Below, one piece after another: positions 36,572 through 44,975 of a stretch of DNA of 64,000 nt (position 1 is the stretch's first letter; each line of letters opens with the position of its first letter). The notes below the pieces were generated by a model. The model searched no databases, was not told where the DNA came from, and saw nothing but the letters and a program-made list of their open reading frames with translations. Made by a program: the position numbers and the translations under genes. The stretch is from Agrobacterium tumefaciens (GTDB taxonomy: Bacteria > Pseudomonadota > Alphaproteobacteria > Rhizobiales > Rhizobiaceae), in contig NZ_CP072309.1 of NCBI RefSeq assembly GCF_017726655.1, forward strand, positions 1,360,501 through 1,424,500, read 5' to 3'.

Positions 36572-37104
36572 CCTCTGCCCCCGAACGCCATATGATCCGG
36601 TTGGATCGCAAACCGCAGCTCTTCAGCATGCGTGTGGCGGCCCTCATTTTCCAGAATGAACATCTTCTGGTACAGCGTGGCGTGAAGGACGACTATTGGG
36701 CCCTGCCCGGAGGTCGTGCCGAAATCGGCGAAAGCTCCGAGCAAACCATCGTCCGTGAGATCGGCGAGGAGCTCGATCGGGCGTGTTCGGTGGAGCGCCT
36801 TGTATGGTCGGCGGAAAACTTTTTTGCCTATGACGTTTATTCGGCCCATGAGCTGGGGTTTTATTATCTCGTCTCGCTGGATCATCCTATGCCGTTCCAT
36901 GACAACGATATAGTCCATCGTGTGGTGGATGGCATCGAAGTCGAATTTCGTTGGCTCCCCGCGCGCATTTCCGCGTTGATCGAGAACGACCTCCGCCCGC
37001 GCTTCATTGCAGAGCGGATAGAGGCGCTGCCCTCGCGGCACGAGCATCTAATCGTCCGCGAAGGCCGCACTGGCGCTGCTGAAAATCCCAAGGAGACAGT
37101 ATGA
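36568..37104 (+). CDS. Nudix hydrolase, second of a tandem pair
   Basis: A 178-residue paralogue of the preceding protein. Its Nudix box reads GGRAEIGESSEQTIVREIGE then ELDRA: the metal-binding glutamates are kept but the late conserved glycine is Asp. It may therefore have altered substrate preference or reduced activity. The start overlaps the previous stop and the ybgC start overlaps its own stop, giving a tightly coupled set. Confidence 0.88.
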   Translation: MTSAPERHMIRLDRKPQLFSMRVAALIFQNEHLLVQRGVKDDYWALPGGRAEIGESSEQTIVREIGEELDRACSVERLVWSAENFFAYDVYSAHELGFYYLVSLDHPMPFHDNDIVHRVVDGIEVEFRWLPARISALIENDLRPRFIAERIEALPSRHEHLIVREGRTGAAENPKETV

Positions 37105-37541
37105 ACGAGCTTTTGGTTTCACTTTCGGGTGAACTGATTGACCATGGTCACCGCCTGATGCAACGCGTCTATTATGAGGACACGGATTTTTCCGGCCTCG
37201 TTTATCACGCGCGTTACCTGCATTTTCTCGAGCGTGGCCGGACCGATTATCTGCGTTGCCTCGGCTGCGAACAAAGCGCGCTTCTGACAGCCGATGAAGA
37301 GGGCCTCGTCTTCGTGGTTCACCGCATGGAGATCGATTTCAAAAGCCCTGCGCGGATGGATGACGTCCTGACGATCACGACGATTACCGAGAAGGCCGGT
37401 GGCGCGAAAATGGTGCTCAATCAGGAAATTCGGCGCGGCGAAACGCTTCTTGTCGCCGCCAAGGTCATCATCGCTGTCATCAATGCCAGCGGTCGGCCAA
37501 GGCGTTTGCCGGAGACGGTTGCAGAAAAATTCCTGAAGTAA
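37101..37541 (+). CDS. ybgC: Acyl-CoA thioesterase YbgC (Tol-Pal associated)
   Basis: A 146-residue hot-dog-fold thioesterase. RVYYEDTDFSGLVYHARYLHFLERGRT holds the catalytic aspartate (YEDTD) and is the classic YbgC signature (shown with its key region only). YbgC is the usual first gene of tol-pal clusters and is linked to phospholipid metabolism at the inner membrane. Here it overlaps the second Nudix gene and lies 260 bases before tolQ, with a separate promoter region in between. Confidence 0.93.
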   Translation: MNELLVSLSGELIDHGHRLMQRVYYEDTDFSGLVYHARYLHFLERGRTDYLRCLGCEQSALLTADEEGLVFVVHRMEIDFKSPARMDDVLTITTITEKAGGAKMVLNQEIRRGETLLVAAKVIIAVINASGRPRRLPETVAEKFLK

Positions 37542-37594
37542 TTGAGCTGTTCAACCAGTAAATCCATCCGGTGTGGCACGGTCGTAACACTCCT

Positions 37595-37602
37595 TTAACC
37601 AT
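37595..37602 (+). promoter_or_regulatory. CtrA-like half-site (TTAACCAT) upstream of tolQ
   Basis: TTAACCAT at 37595-37602, preceded seven bases earlier by GTAA, one mismatch from the full TTAA-N7-TTAAC consensus. It lies about 200 bases before tolQ in the only sizeable gap of the cluster. Confidence 0.45.
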
Positions 37603-37757
37603 AATGGTGTCTTACTTTAGCAACCGGCATTTGTGCAGTGCACGCCTTCCTTTCACCAAATTTATTGGCGAGTAAGGCTCACTGGCAAGTATCGGGGTAT
37701 GGCAAAGGGGTTGGCGACTGCCGTCGCATAGCTTCGAGCGTTAACACGCGTTTGAAT

Positions 37758-37781
37758 CGCCCGGTCCCGTACCGGGCGTTT
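37758..37781 (+). promoter_or_regulatory. Terminator-like hairpin 22 bases before tolQ
   Basis: CGCCCGGT (37758-37765) pairs perfectly with ACCGGGCG (37771-37778), followed by only three T residues. It could be a weak terminator of ybgC transcripts or an attenuator or processing site in the tolQ leader. Confidence 0.5.
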
Positions 37782-37802
37782 GGATTCGGGGATTGGATTT
37801 TT

Positions 37803-38522
37803 ATGGAACAGGCAGGTTTGGCAGCGGCGACGCACGATGTAAGTCTCTGGGCGCTGTTTATGCAGGCGGGCCTCATCGTGAAGCTCGTAATGATCGGACT
37901 GATCGCCGCCTCGGTCTGGACGTGGGCGATCGTCTTCGACAAATATGTGACTTTCGGCAAGGCAAAGCGCCAGTTCGACCAGTTCGAGCAGGTGTTCTGG
38001 TCGGGGCAGTCGCTCGAGGAACTCTATCGCACGCTGGCGGAACGTCAGAATGGCGGCCTCGCCGCGATCTTCGTTTCCGCCATGCGCGAATGGAAGAAAT
38101 CATTCGAGCGCGGCGCGCGTTCGCCCATTGGTTTGCAGATGCGTATCGACCGGGCGATGGATGTGACGATTGCGCGTGAAGGCGAACAATACGAAGCGCG
38201 CCTCGGTTCGCTCGCGACCATCGGTTCGGCTGGTCCGTTTATCGGACTTTTCGGCACGGTGGTCGGTATCATGACCTCGTTCCAGGCGATTGCCGGCTCG
38301 AAGTCGACCAACCTCGCCGTTGTGGCGCCCGGCATCGCGGAAGCGCTACTGGCAACGGCTATCGGTCTTGTCGCGGCTATTCCCGCGGTTATCGCCTACA
38401 ACAAGTTTACGGCCGACGCGCACAAGCTTTCTGCGCGTATGGAAGGCTTTGCCGATGAATTCTCCGCGATCCTGTCGCGCCAGATCGACGAAAAACTTCA
38501 GACACGGCAGGCCGCCCAATAA
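37803..38522 (+). CDS. tolQ: Tol-Pal proton channel subunit TolQ
   Basis: A 239-residue inner-membrane protein with three helices; the last two carry GSAGPFIGLFGTVVGIMTSF and IAEALLATAIGLVAAIPAVIAY, the proton path of the TolQ/ExbB/MotA family. With TolR and TolA it uses the proton gradient to pull the outer membrane inward during division. The start ATG 37803 (MEQAGLAAATHD) gives family length; in-frame codons continue upstream through the hairpin and are not expected to be coding. Confidence 0.96.
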   Translation: MEQAGLAAATHDVSLWALFMQAGLIVKLVMIGLIAASVWTWAIVFDKYVTFGKAKRQFDQFEQVFWSGQSLEELYRTLAERQNGGLAAIFVSAMREWKKSFERGARSPIGLQMRIDRAMDVTIAREGEQYEARLGSLATIGSAGPFIGLFGTVVGIMTSFQAIAGSKSTNLAVVAPGIAEALLATAIGLVAAIPAVIAYNKFTADAHKLSARMEGFADEFSAILSRQIDEKLQTRQAAQ

Positions 38523-38581
38523 GCGGCCACAACTGAAACGCCGTTGAATGATTTGCCGTCGGGCAAAATGGAGTAGATGAA

Positions 38582-39043
38582 ATGGGTATGTCAGCAGGTG
38601 GCAGCGGCGGCGGGTCCGGTGGACGCCGTGGTGGGCGCGGCGGGCGGCGCAAAGGCGGCGCGATCAGCGAAATCAACGTGACGCCGCTCGTCGACGTCAT
38701 GCTCGTGCTGCTTATCATTTTCATGGTCGCTGCGCCGATGATGACGGTGGGCGTGCCGATCGATCTGCCGCAAACCTCAGCCAATGCCTTGAATTCGGAC
38801 ACGCAGCCGATCACGATTTCCGTGAATGCCAATGGTCAGATCCATTTGCAGGAAACTGAAATTCAGGCGGCCGAAGTGGCGGACAAGCTGCAGGCAATCG
38901 CCACGACGGGCTACAATGAACGCATTTTCGTGCGCGCGGATTCCGTTGCCGCCTATGGCGTGGTCGCGGATGTGATGGCGCGTATCCAGGCGGCCGGCTT
39001 CAAAAATATCGGCCTTGTGACCCAACAGAAACAGGACAATTGA
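38582..39043 (+). CDS. tolR: Tol-Pal subunit TolR
   Basis: A 153-residue protein with one membrane helix. A glycine/arginine-rich N-terminal tail (GGSGGGSGGRRGGRGGRR) precedes ISEINVTPLVDVMLVLLIIF, whose aspartate is the proton-relay residue. The periplasmic domain follows. The long Gly/Arg tail is longer than in E. coli. It lies 59 bases after tolQ and 9 bases before tolA. Confidence 0.95.
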   Translation: MGMSAGGSGGGSGGRRGGRGGRRKGGAISEINVTPLVDVMLVLLIIFMVAAPMMTVGVPIDLPQTSANALNSDTQPITISVNANGQIHLQETEIQAAEVADKLQAIATTGYNERIFVRADSVAAYGVVADVMARIQAAGFKNIGLVTQQKQDN

Positions 39044-39052
39044 CGTAAAGCA

Positions 39053-40222
39053 ATGAAGGGCAGCCTTACCACATCCGCGATCGTGCATGCGTCGCTTCTG
39101 GCTTTCGCCCTTGTCTCCCTGGGCTCGCCGGAACCGCTCGACGTGTCGCAGGCTGAGGCCCTGCCGGTGGAGCTGGTGCCGATTGAGGAACTGACTCAGA
39201 TTCAACAGGGTGACAAGAATGCACCCAAGGCGGAAAAATCCGCACCGGTTCCCACGACTCGTCCGGATATCATCGAAAACGCGCAGAATATTGGCAACAA
39301 CACCGCCGATATCGAAGCGCCGCCGACGCCGACTGCCAAGCCTAACGATAATATCAGTGCCGCCGCTCCACCCAAGCAGGAGAAGCCCCAGCCGGTTGTC
39401 GATACCAAGGCGAACGAGGTGAAGGAAATCGTCAAGGAAGAAACCTCGGCTCCGAAGCCGCAGGAAATAGCCGCCTTGCCGCAAACTAAGCCTGAGATCA
39501 CACCGCAGCCAAAGAACGAGCCGCCACCGCAGGAAACGAAAGCGGAAGAGCCGCCGCCGCCAACGCAAGAGCCGGCCGAAATCCCCGTGCCGCAGAACGT
39601 TCCCCGCCCGAATTCCCGGCCTGAGCCGCCAAAGCCGGAGGAGCCCAAGCAGGCCGAGACGAAGCCCGCCGAGCAGAAACCAGCCGAAAAACCGGCTGAG
39701 AAGAAGCCCGATCAGGCCAAGTCTACGGACAAGCCTTCGGATAAGAAACCGGGCGAGAAGAAGCAGGAAACGGCGAAATCCGCTTCATCGAAAGAAAGCG
39801 ATTTCAACGCTGATGATATTGCCGCGCTGTTGAACAAACAGGCGCCTTCAGGCGGCGGTGCGAAGCGCTCGACGCAGACGGCAGCCCTCGGCGGCAAAAA
39901 ATCGACCGGCGGTTCGACGCTGAGCCAGACGGAAATGGATGCGCTCCGCGGCGCGATCCAGAAGAACTGGCAGATTATTCCCGGTATGGCGGATGCTTCC
40001 GATGTGCGCGTACGGGTCACCATGAAGCTCGATCGTGACGGCACCATTATTGGCCGGCCGGAGATCGAGGCAACCGGCGGTTCTGAAGGAACACGCCGTG
40101 CACTTTCCGGCGGAGCGTATCGCGCCATCATGCGTTCTGCTCCGTTCACAAACCTTCCTGCCGAAAAATACGATGCATGGAGCGAAGTCGTCGTGAACTT
40201 CGATCCCAGTGAATTGCTATGA
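39053..40222 (+). CDS. tolA: Tol-Pal bridging protein TolA
   Basis: A 389-residue protein spanning the periplasm. One N-terminal helix ([20 protein letters not shown]) anchors it, then residues about 50-260 are a Pro/Glu/Lys-rich low-complexity stalk, and the C-terminal domain (from about residue 285, [19 protein letters not shown]) is the TolA/TonB-like end that contacts TolB and Pal. The stalk is rich in [12 protein letters not shown] units rather than the Ala/Lys helix of E. coli. Its stop overlaps an ATG at 40219. Confidence 0.93.
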   Translation: MKGSLTTSAIVHASLLAFALVSLGSPEPLDVSQAEALPVELVPIEELTQIQQGDKNAPKAEKSAPVPTTRPDIIENAQNIGNNTADIEAPPTPTAKPNDNISAAAPPKQEKPQPVVDTKANEVKEIVKEETSAPKPQEIAALPQTKPEITPQPKNEPPPQETKAEEPPPPTQEPAEIPVPQNVPRPNSRPEPPKPEEPKQAETKPAEQKPAEKPAEKKPDQAKSTDKPSDKKPGEKKQETAKSASSKESDFNADDIAALLNKQAPSGGGAKRSTQTAALGGKKSTGGSTLSQTEMDALRGAIQKNWQIIPGMADASDVRVRVTMKLDRDGTIIGRPEIEATGGSEGTRRALSGGAYRAIMRSAPFTNLPAEKYDAWSEVVVNFDPSELL

Positions 40223-40242
40223 ATGCTGAAAGGCCTGGCAAC

Positions 40243-41550
40243 ATGAAGATATTTTCGCCGATCCGGCTGGTGCTCGCTGTCGCAGCCATCATGTCGGTTT
40301 TTTCCGCACCAGCTTTTGCCCGCGTGGAAATCAACATCAACAAGGGTAATGTCGAGCCGCTGCCCATCGCTATCACCGATTTTATGTCGAGCGACGGCAT
40401 CGGCGCGCAGGTTTCTGCGGTTATCGCTGCTGACCTGCAGCGCTCCGGCCTGTTTTCCCCGGTCAACAAGAATGCGTTCATTGAAAAGATCAGCAACCCG
40501 GATCAGCAGCCGCGTTTCGAGGACTGGAAAGTCATCAATGCCCAGGCTCTCGTGACCGGACGCGTCACCCGTGAAAGCGATGGCCGCCTGCGGGCTGAGT
40601 TTCGCCTCTGGGACACTTTCGCCGGCCAGCAGATGACCGGCCAGCAGTTCTTCACCCAGCCGGAAAACTGGCGCCGTGTGGCCCACATCATTGCTGACGC
40701 TATCTACGAGCGTATCACCGGTGAAAAGGGCTACTTCGATACCCGCGTCGTTTTTGTTTCCGAGAGTGGTCCGAAGACGGCCCGCAAGCGGCAGCTGTCG
40801 ATCATGGACCAGGACGGTTTCAACGTCCGCAACCTGACTAACTCGAACGACATCGTCCTGACACCGCGTTTTTCGCCGAGCCGCCAGGAGGTCACCTACA
40901 TGTCCTTTGAAGGCCAGCAGCCGCGCGTTTATCTTCTGCAGCTGGAAACCGGACAGCGTGAAGTCGTTGGCAATTTCCCAGGCATGACGTTCTCGCCGCG
41001 CTTCTCGCCTGACGGCCAGAAGGTCATCATGAGCCTTCAGCAGGACGGCAACGCCAATATTTACACTATGGATCTGCGCTCTCGCACCACGACACGCCTG
41101 ACCAATACGTCGGCGATCGATACGGCTCCGTCCTATTCGCCTGACGGCCAGCGCGTCGCCTTTGAAAGTGACCGTGGTGGCCGCCAGCAGATTTACGTCA
41201 TGAATGCCGATGGCTCCGGCCAGCAGCGCATTTCCTTCGGCGATGGTTCCTATTCCACGCCGGTATGGTCTCCGCGCGGCGATCTGATTGCCTTTACCAA
41301 GCAATCGGGTGGCAAGTTCTCGATCGGTGTCATGAAGACCGACGGTTCGGGAGAACGCATCCTGACGAGCGGTTTCCACAATGAAGGCCCGACATGGGCG
41401 CCGAACGGCCGCGTGCTGATGTTCTTCCGTCAGAACGCCGGCGCCGGTGGCCCGCAGCTCTATTCGATCGACCTGACCGGCTATAACGAACAGCTCATCA
41501 AGACGCCAACATTCGCTTCGGACCCGGCATGGTCGCCGCTTCTGGACTGA
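40243..41550 (+). CDS. tolB: Tol-Pal periplasmic beta-propeller TolB
   Basis: A 435-residue periplasmic protein with a signal peptide ([20 protein letters not shown] then APAFA). An N-terminal alpha/beta domain is followed by a WD40-like propeller with repeated [24 protein letters not shown], and [11 protein letters not shown] units. TolB binds Pal and is pulled by TolA. ATG 40243 has AAAGG nine bases upstream and starts the signal peptide; the ATG at 40219 overlapping the tolA stop would lengthen it by eight residues. A strong terminator follows. Confidence 0.95.
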   Translation: MKIFSPIRLVLAVAAIMSVFSAPAFARVEININKGNVEPLPIAITDFMSSDGIGAQVSAVIAADLQRSGLFSPVNKNAFIEKISNPDQQPRFEDWKVINAQALVTGRVTRESDGRLRAEFRLWDTFAGQQMTGQQFFTQPENWRRVAHIIADAIYERITGEKGYFDTRVVFVSESGPKTARKRQLSIMDQDGFNVRNLTNSNDIVLTPRFSPSRQEVTYMSFEGQQPRVYLLQLETGQREVVGNFPGMTFSPRFSPDGQKVIMSLQQDGNANIYTMDLRSRTTTRLTNTSAIDTAPSYSPDGQRVAFESDRGGRQQIYVMNADGSGQQRISFGDGSYSTPVWSPRGDLIAFTKQSGGKFSIGVMKTDGSGERILTSGFHNEGPTWAPNGRVLMFFRQNAGAGGPQLYSIDLTGYNEQLIKTPTFASDPAWSPLLD

Positions 41551-41560
41551 TATGACTGCC

Positions 41561-41597
41561 ACGATGGCGCCGGTCTGAACCGGCGCCATCGTGTTTT
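41561..41597 (+). terminator. Strong terminator between tolB and pal
   Basis: A 14-bp perfect stem (41561-41574 with 41579-41592) around a CTGA loop, followed by GTTTT. It separates the tolQRAB transcript from pal. Confidence 0.92.
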
Positions 41598-41678
41598 AAT
41601 TGATACCATGGGGAACCGTGCCTCTTTCTTGCCGCAAAGTGTTGTGAGGGAGCAAAAAAGTGGGACATTTCCTTTCTG

Positions 41679-41708
41679 TTAACCATAAGCGTTTGTCGGC
41701 CGTTAACC
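41679..41708 (+). promoter_or_regulatory. Two TTAACC (CtrA half-site-like) boxes in the pal promoter
   Basis: TTAACCAT at 41679-41686 and TTAACC at 41703-41708, both on the plus strand, 53-82 bases before the pal start. No full TTAA-N7-TTAA is formed, so these would be half-sites. Confidence 0.4.
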
Positions 41709-41760
41709 GCGATCAGTTAGTGTCCGGCAACGTTATTGAAATCCTAAGGAGAGACCGGCG

Positions 41761-42294
41761 ATGAGCCGTACACAAACTTCGGCACTCAGCCCCATGCAGA
41801 AACTGGCCCGTAACCCGGCTGTCATCGCCATGACGCTCGCACTGGCTCTCGCTGGCTGCGCGAACAAGAAGAACATGCCGAACAGCGCCGGTGAGCTCGG
41901 CCTTGGTGGCGCGGGCTCCGCAACGCCGGGATCCCAGCAGGACTTCACGGTCAATGTCGGCGACCGCATCTTCTTCGACACCGACTCCACCTCGATCCGC
42001 GCCGACGCGCAGCAGACCCTTCAGCGTCAGGCGCAGTGGTTGGCTCGTTATCCGAAATACGCCATCACTGTTGAAGGTCATGCCGACGAGCGCGGCACGC
42101 GCGAATACAACCTTGCGCTCGGTGCCCGCCGTGCCGCAGCCACCCGTGACTTCCTGATCTCTCAGGGCGTGCCGGCAAACCGCATGAAGACGATCTCCTA
42201 CGGCAAGGAACGTCCGGTCGCTGTCTGCGACGACATCTCCTGCTGGTCGCAGAACCGTCGCGCTGTGACGGTTCTCGGCGGCGCTGGCATGTAA
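41761..42294 (+). CDS. pal: Peptidoglycan-associated lipoprotein Pal
   Basis: A 177-residue outer-membrane lipoprotein. The lipobox LAGC places the lipidated cysteine at residue 33, after an unusually long basic leader. The OmpA-like domain has FFDTDSTSIRADA, the peptidoglycan-binding EGHADERGTREYNLALGARRA and NRRAVTVL. Pal anchors the outer membrane to the wall and binds TolB. An AGGAGAG ribosome-binding site precedes the ATG. Unlike in many bacteria it has its own promoter region, because a terminator follows tolB. Confidence 0.96.
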   Translation: MSRTQTSALSPMQKLARNPAVIAMTLALALAGCANKKNMPNSAGELGLGGAGSATPGSQQDFTVNVGDRIFFDTDSTSIRADAQQTLQRQAQWLARYPKYAITVEGHADERGTREYNLALGARRAAATRDFLISQGVPANRMKTISYGKERPVAVCDDISCWSQNRRAVTVLGGAGM

Positions 42295-42325
42295 TCGTCT
42301 GACGTTATTGTGAACGTGAATGAAG

Positions 42326-42355
42326 GGCGGTCTTCGGGCCGCCTTTTATTTTTTC
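42326..42355 (+). terminator. Terminator after pal
   Basis: GGCGGTC and GGCCGCC pair (one wobble) around a TTCG tetraloop, followed by TTTTATTTTTT, 32 bases after the pal stop. Confidence 0.9.
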
Positions 42356-42451
42356 ATAGTTTGGCCGAAGTTAAGTTGCTTTTTCGGTTGATATGGAAAA
42401 AATCCGGGTTGCATCATTCCGATGCAAATCAGTTAAGGCAGGACGAATGAG

Positions 42452-43459
42452 ATGAAGAAACTTGTCGTGGCGGGAATGCTGGGGCTTGCAGCCTGCACCG
42501 GCTTGAGCGGCACTGCCGTTTCGGGTCCGCTGTTCGGTGCGGGGGGTAGCTTCGGCACGATCAACTCTCAACAGCAGCCCCCGGTCATCCGGGTTCAGGC
42601 CAATGAAGCCTATCGCGTTCAGCAGCTTGAAGAGCAGATCCGGCAGCTCAACGGCCGTATCGAAGAAATGAGCTTCCAGCTTCTGCAGATGCAGGAAACC
42701 ATCCGCAAGGCGCAGGAAGACAATGAATTCCGCTTCCAGGAACTGGAAGGCGGCAAGGGTGCAAGTCCCGCAGCAGCGCCGAAAAAGAAGGCGGAAGCAA
42801 GCCCGGTCAGTCCGGCGACACCTCCGACCGACGACGTTGCAACAATCATCGAAACGCCACCCCAGGGTGGCGCTTCCGTTTCTCCGTCTGCTCCCTCCAA
42901 TGCTCCGACCGCCGCGCCGGGTGAGACGACGCTCGGTTCGATCGAACTCGACTCGAAGGGGATGCCGATCGGTGGTACGCTTAACTCGGGCGCGAACAAT
43001 TCTTCCGGCAGCCTTCCGGGTGTGACGACGGGCAACACCCCGCGTAAAACGGACCCGGTCAATACCGCGGCGCTGACGAGCGAGGGCGACATTTATCAGG
43101 CAGCCTATGGTCATGTGCTGTCCGGTGATTACAAGCTGGCAGAACAGGGCTTCCAGCAGTACCTTCAGGGGTATCCAAAGGGTTCAAAGGCTGCGGATGC
43201 CAGCTTCTGGCTGGGTGAAGCGCAATATTCTCAAGGCAAGTTCAACGAAGCTGCCAAGACTTTCCTGAACGGCCACCAGGCTTACGGCAAATCGCCCAAG
43301 GCTCCCGAAATGTTGATGAAGCTCGGCATGTCGCTTGCGGCTCTCGACAATACCGAAACGGCCTGCGCGACCCTGCGAGAGGTGCCGAAGCGCTACCCCA
43401 ACGCGTCGAAGACCGTGCTGAGCAAGGTTGCCAGCGAACAGAAGCGTCTCAGCTGCTGA
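42452..43459 (+). CDS. cpoB: Cell division coordinator CpoB (YbgF)
   Basis: A 335-residue Tol-Pal accessory protein. An N-terminal coiled coil (RVQQLEEQIRQLNGRIEEM) and a Ser/Pro/Ala-rich linker precede three tetratricopeptide repeats from about residue 210 (YQAAYGHVLSGDYKLAEQGF, SFWLGEAQYSQGKFNEAAKT). CpoB links Tol function to septal wall synthesis. The leader KKLVVAGMLGLAACTGL contains a LAAC lipobox-like sequence, so it may be a lipoprotein rather than a soluble periplasmic protein. It is separated from pal by a terminator and followed closely by tilS. Confidence 0.92.
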   Translation: MKKLVVAGMLGLAACTGLSGTAVSGPLFGAGGSFGTINSQQQPPVIRVQANEAYRVQQLEEQIRQLNGRIEEMSFQLLQMQETIRKAQEDNEFRFQELEGGKGASPAAAPKKKAEASPVSPATPPTDDVATIIETPPQGGASVSPSAPSNAPTAAPGETTLGSIELDSKGMPIGGTLNSGANNSSGSLPGVTTGNTPRKTDPVNTAALTSEGDIYQAAYGHVLSGDYKLAEQGFQQYLQGYPKGSKAADASFWLGEAQYSQGKFNEAAKTFLNGHQAYGKSPKAPEMLMKLGMSLAALDNTETACATLREVPKRYPNASKTVLSKVASEQKRLSC

Positions 43460-43480
43460 TTTTCCCCTGCGAGGGCGGGT

Positions 43481-44821
43481 ATGTCTATGCCTGATGATGG
43501 CACCCAGCCGGAAGCGCCGGTTTCGCCGCTCACCGCGGCACGGTCCTTTGTCGAAAATCTAGGCAAGCCCACCCACATCCTCGTTGCAATCTCCGGCGGC
43601 AGCGATTCAACAGGTCTGTTGCTGGCGCTGTGTCAGGTACAGGCGGAAACAGGGCGGGAGCGCCTCCAGCTTTCCGCCGTCACTGTCGATCATGCGTTGA
43701 GAGCCGAGTCGGCTTATGAGGCTGAAAGGGTCGCGAAACTTTGCGCTGAGCTTTCAGTTCCCCACATGATCCGCCGATGGGAGGGCGCCAAGCCCGCCTC
43801 CGGCATTTCCGAGGCGTCGCGATTGGCCCGCTACCGTCTGGTCGCGGAGGTGTTCCGGCAAACCCGCGCTGATTTTGTGGTGACCGGGCATACGCTGGGC
43901 GACCAGCGGGAAACCGTGGCGATGCGTGCCGCCCGCAATGGCGGCAGTGAGGCTGTCGGCCTTTCCGGTATGGCAGATGCGGTTTTATACGAGGGTCAAT
44001 GCTGGGTCATGCGGCCCTTCCTCCGTTGTGAGAGGCAGGCGATCCGTGACTATGTCCTGTCCCGTGCGCAGACTTGGCTCGACGACCCCAGCAATGAAAA
44101 CGTACGATATGAACGTGTGCGGGTCCGCAACAGCCTCTCTCGGTCTCCCTCACCAATCGATTTTGAGCTGTCCCTCAAACGACAGGTCCTTGCTCGGAAG
44201 ACAGCCGCATTTCTGGCGGATCGCGCCCAAATCTTGCATGCGGCACTGGCCAGAATCGCCAATGAAGACGTCGATCCCGATCGCCCGGAGTTTCGCCACG
44301 GGCTGGCAGCCCTGATTGCCACTCTGGGCGGCAGAGCGTTTTTCCCGGCTGCACGCAGCATGGAGCGTGTCCTGGTGTTTCTGCGAGAGGGCGACACCGG
44401 ACGGATGACGGTGGGGCGTGTGCTTCTGGATCGACGGCGCGACGCCCTTTATCTGCTACGCGAGCAACGAAACCTTCCGCAGCTGTTGGTCGGTTCGCAA
44501 AAGACAGCGGTTTGGGATGACCGCTTCGCCGTGAAGAATGGATCGCCCGTTTCGGTGCTTGTCAAAGCGGGCAGCGCTGGCGATGCCGCTCGGCTGGTAG
44601 CGCCTTTTGCCACGGCGCCATCAAGCGTCCTGAAACAGGCTGTGGCGGGGCTGCCGCAAATTGCCGCAGCTGAGGTTGGTGTGGCGTTGCCGCCTGATGC
44701 CGTCAGCATCGCACCGAGACTTGCGCCTTTCGACCTTTTCCTGCCGCGTTTCGACCTCGAACTGGCAAATGCAATCGCTGCTTTATTCGGCCGACCTGCC
44801 TATCCACAGCCACCGGTTTAA
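43481..44821 (+). CDS. tilS: tRNA(Ile)-lysidine synthase TilS
   Basis: A 446-residue N-type ATP pyrophosphatase that converts C34 of tRNA-Ile2(CAU) to lysidine. The P-loop [14 protein letters not shown] near residue 38 is diagnostic; [17 protein letters not shown] and [18 protein letters not shown] also match. The tilS-ftsH pair after the tol-pal genes is a common order. It lies 21 bases after cpoB and could share its transcript. Confidence 0.93.
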   Translation: MSMPDDGTQPEAPVSPLTAARSFVENLGKPTHILVAISGGSDSTGLLLALCQVQAETGRERLQLSAVTVDHALRAESAYEAERVAKLCAELSVPHMIRRWEGAKPASGISEASRLARYRLVAEVFRQTRADFVVTGHTLGDQRETVAMRAARNGGSEAVGLSGMADAVLYEGQCWVMRPFLRCERQAIRDYVLSRAQTWLDDPSNENVRYERVRVRNSLSRSPSPIDFELSLKRQVLARKTAAFLADRAQILHAALARIANEDVDPDRPEFRHGLAALIATLGGRAFFPAARSMERVLVFLREGDTGRMTVGRVLLDRRRDALYLLREQRNLPQLLVGSQKTAVWDDRFAVKNGSPVSVLVKAGSAGDAARLVAPFATAPSSVLKQAVAGLPQIAAAEVGVALPPDAVSIAPRLAPFDLFLPRFDLELANAIAALFGRPAYPQPPV

Positions 44822-44975
44822 ATCCGGCCTCTTTTTCATGAATTGCCTTGGAAGAGTTTTTACACCAAAACGCATCAGAAAGTGCGCTTTGCCTTGGCAA
44901 GGGCATATGTCGTCCTTATGTTAGGGGCACATAATGGCGGGCAGCAGGTTTGTCCGTGTGAGTTCGGGGAGTTCG

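Noticed and set aside
39712-41589. A 625-codon antisense frame across tolA-tolB
   Set aside because: It mirrors TolA and TolB coding sequence, with no domain or start signals.
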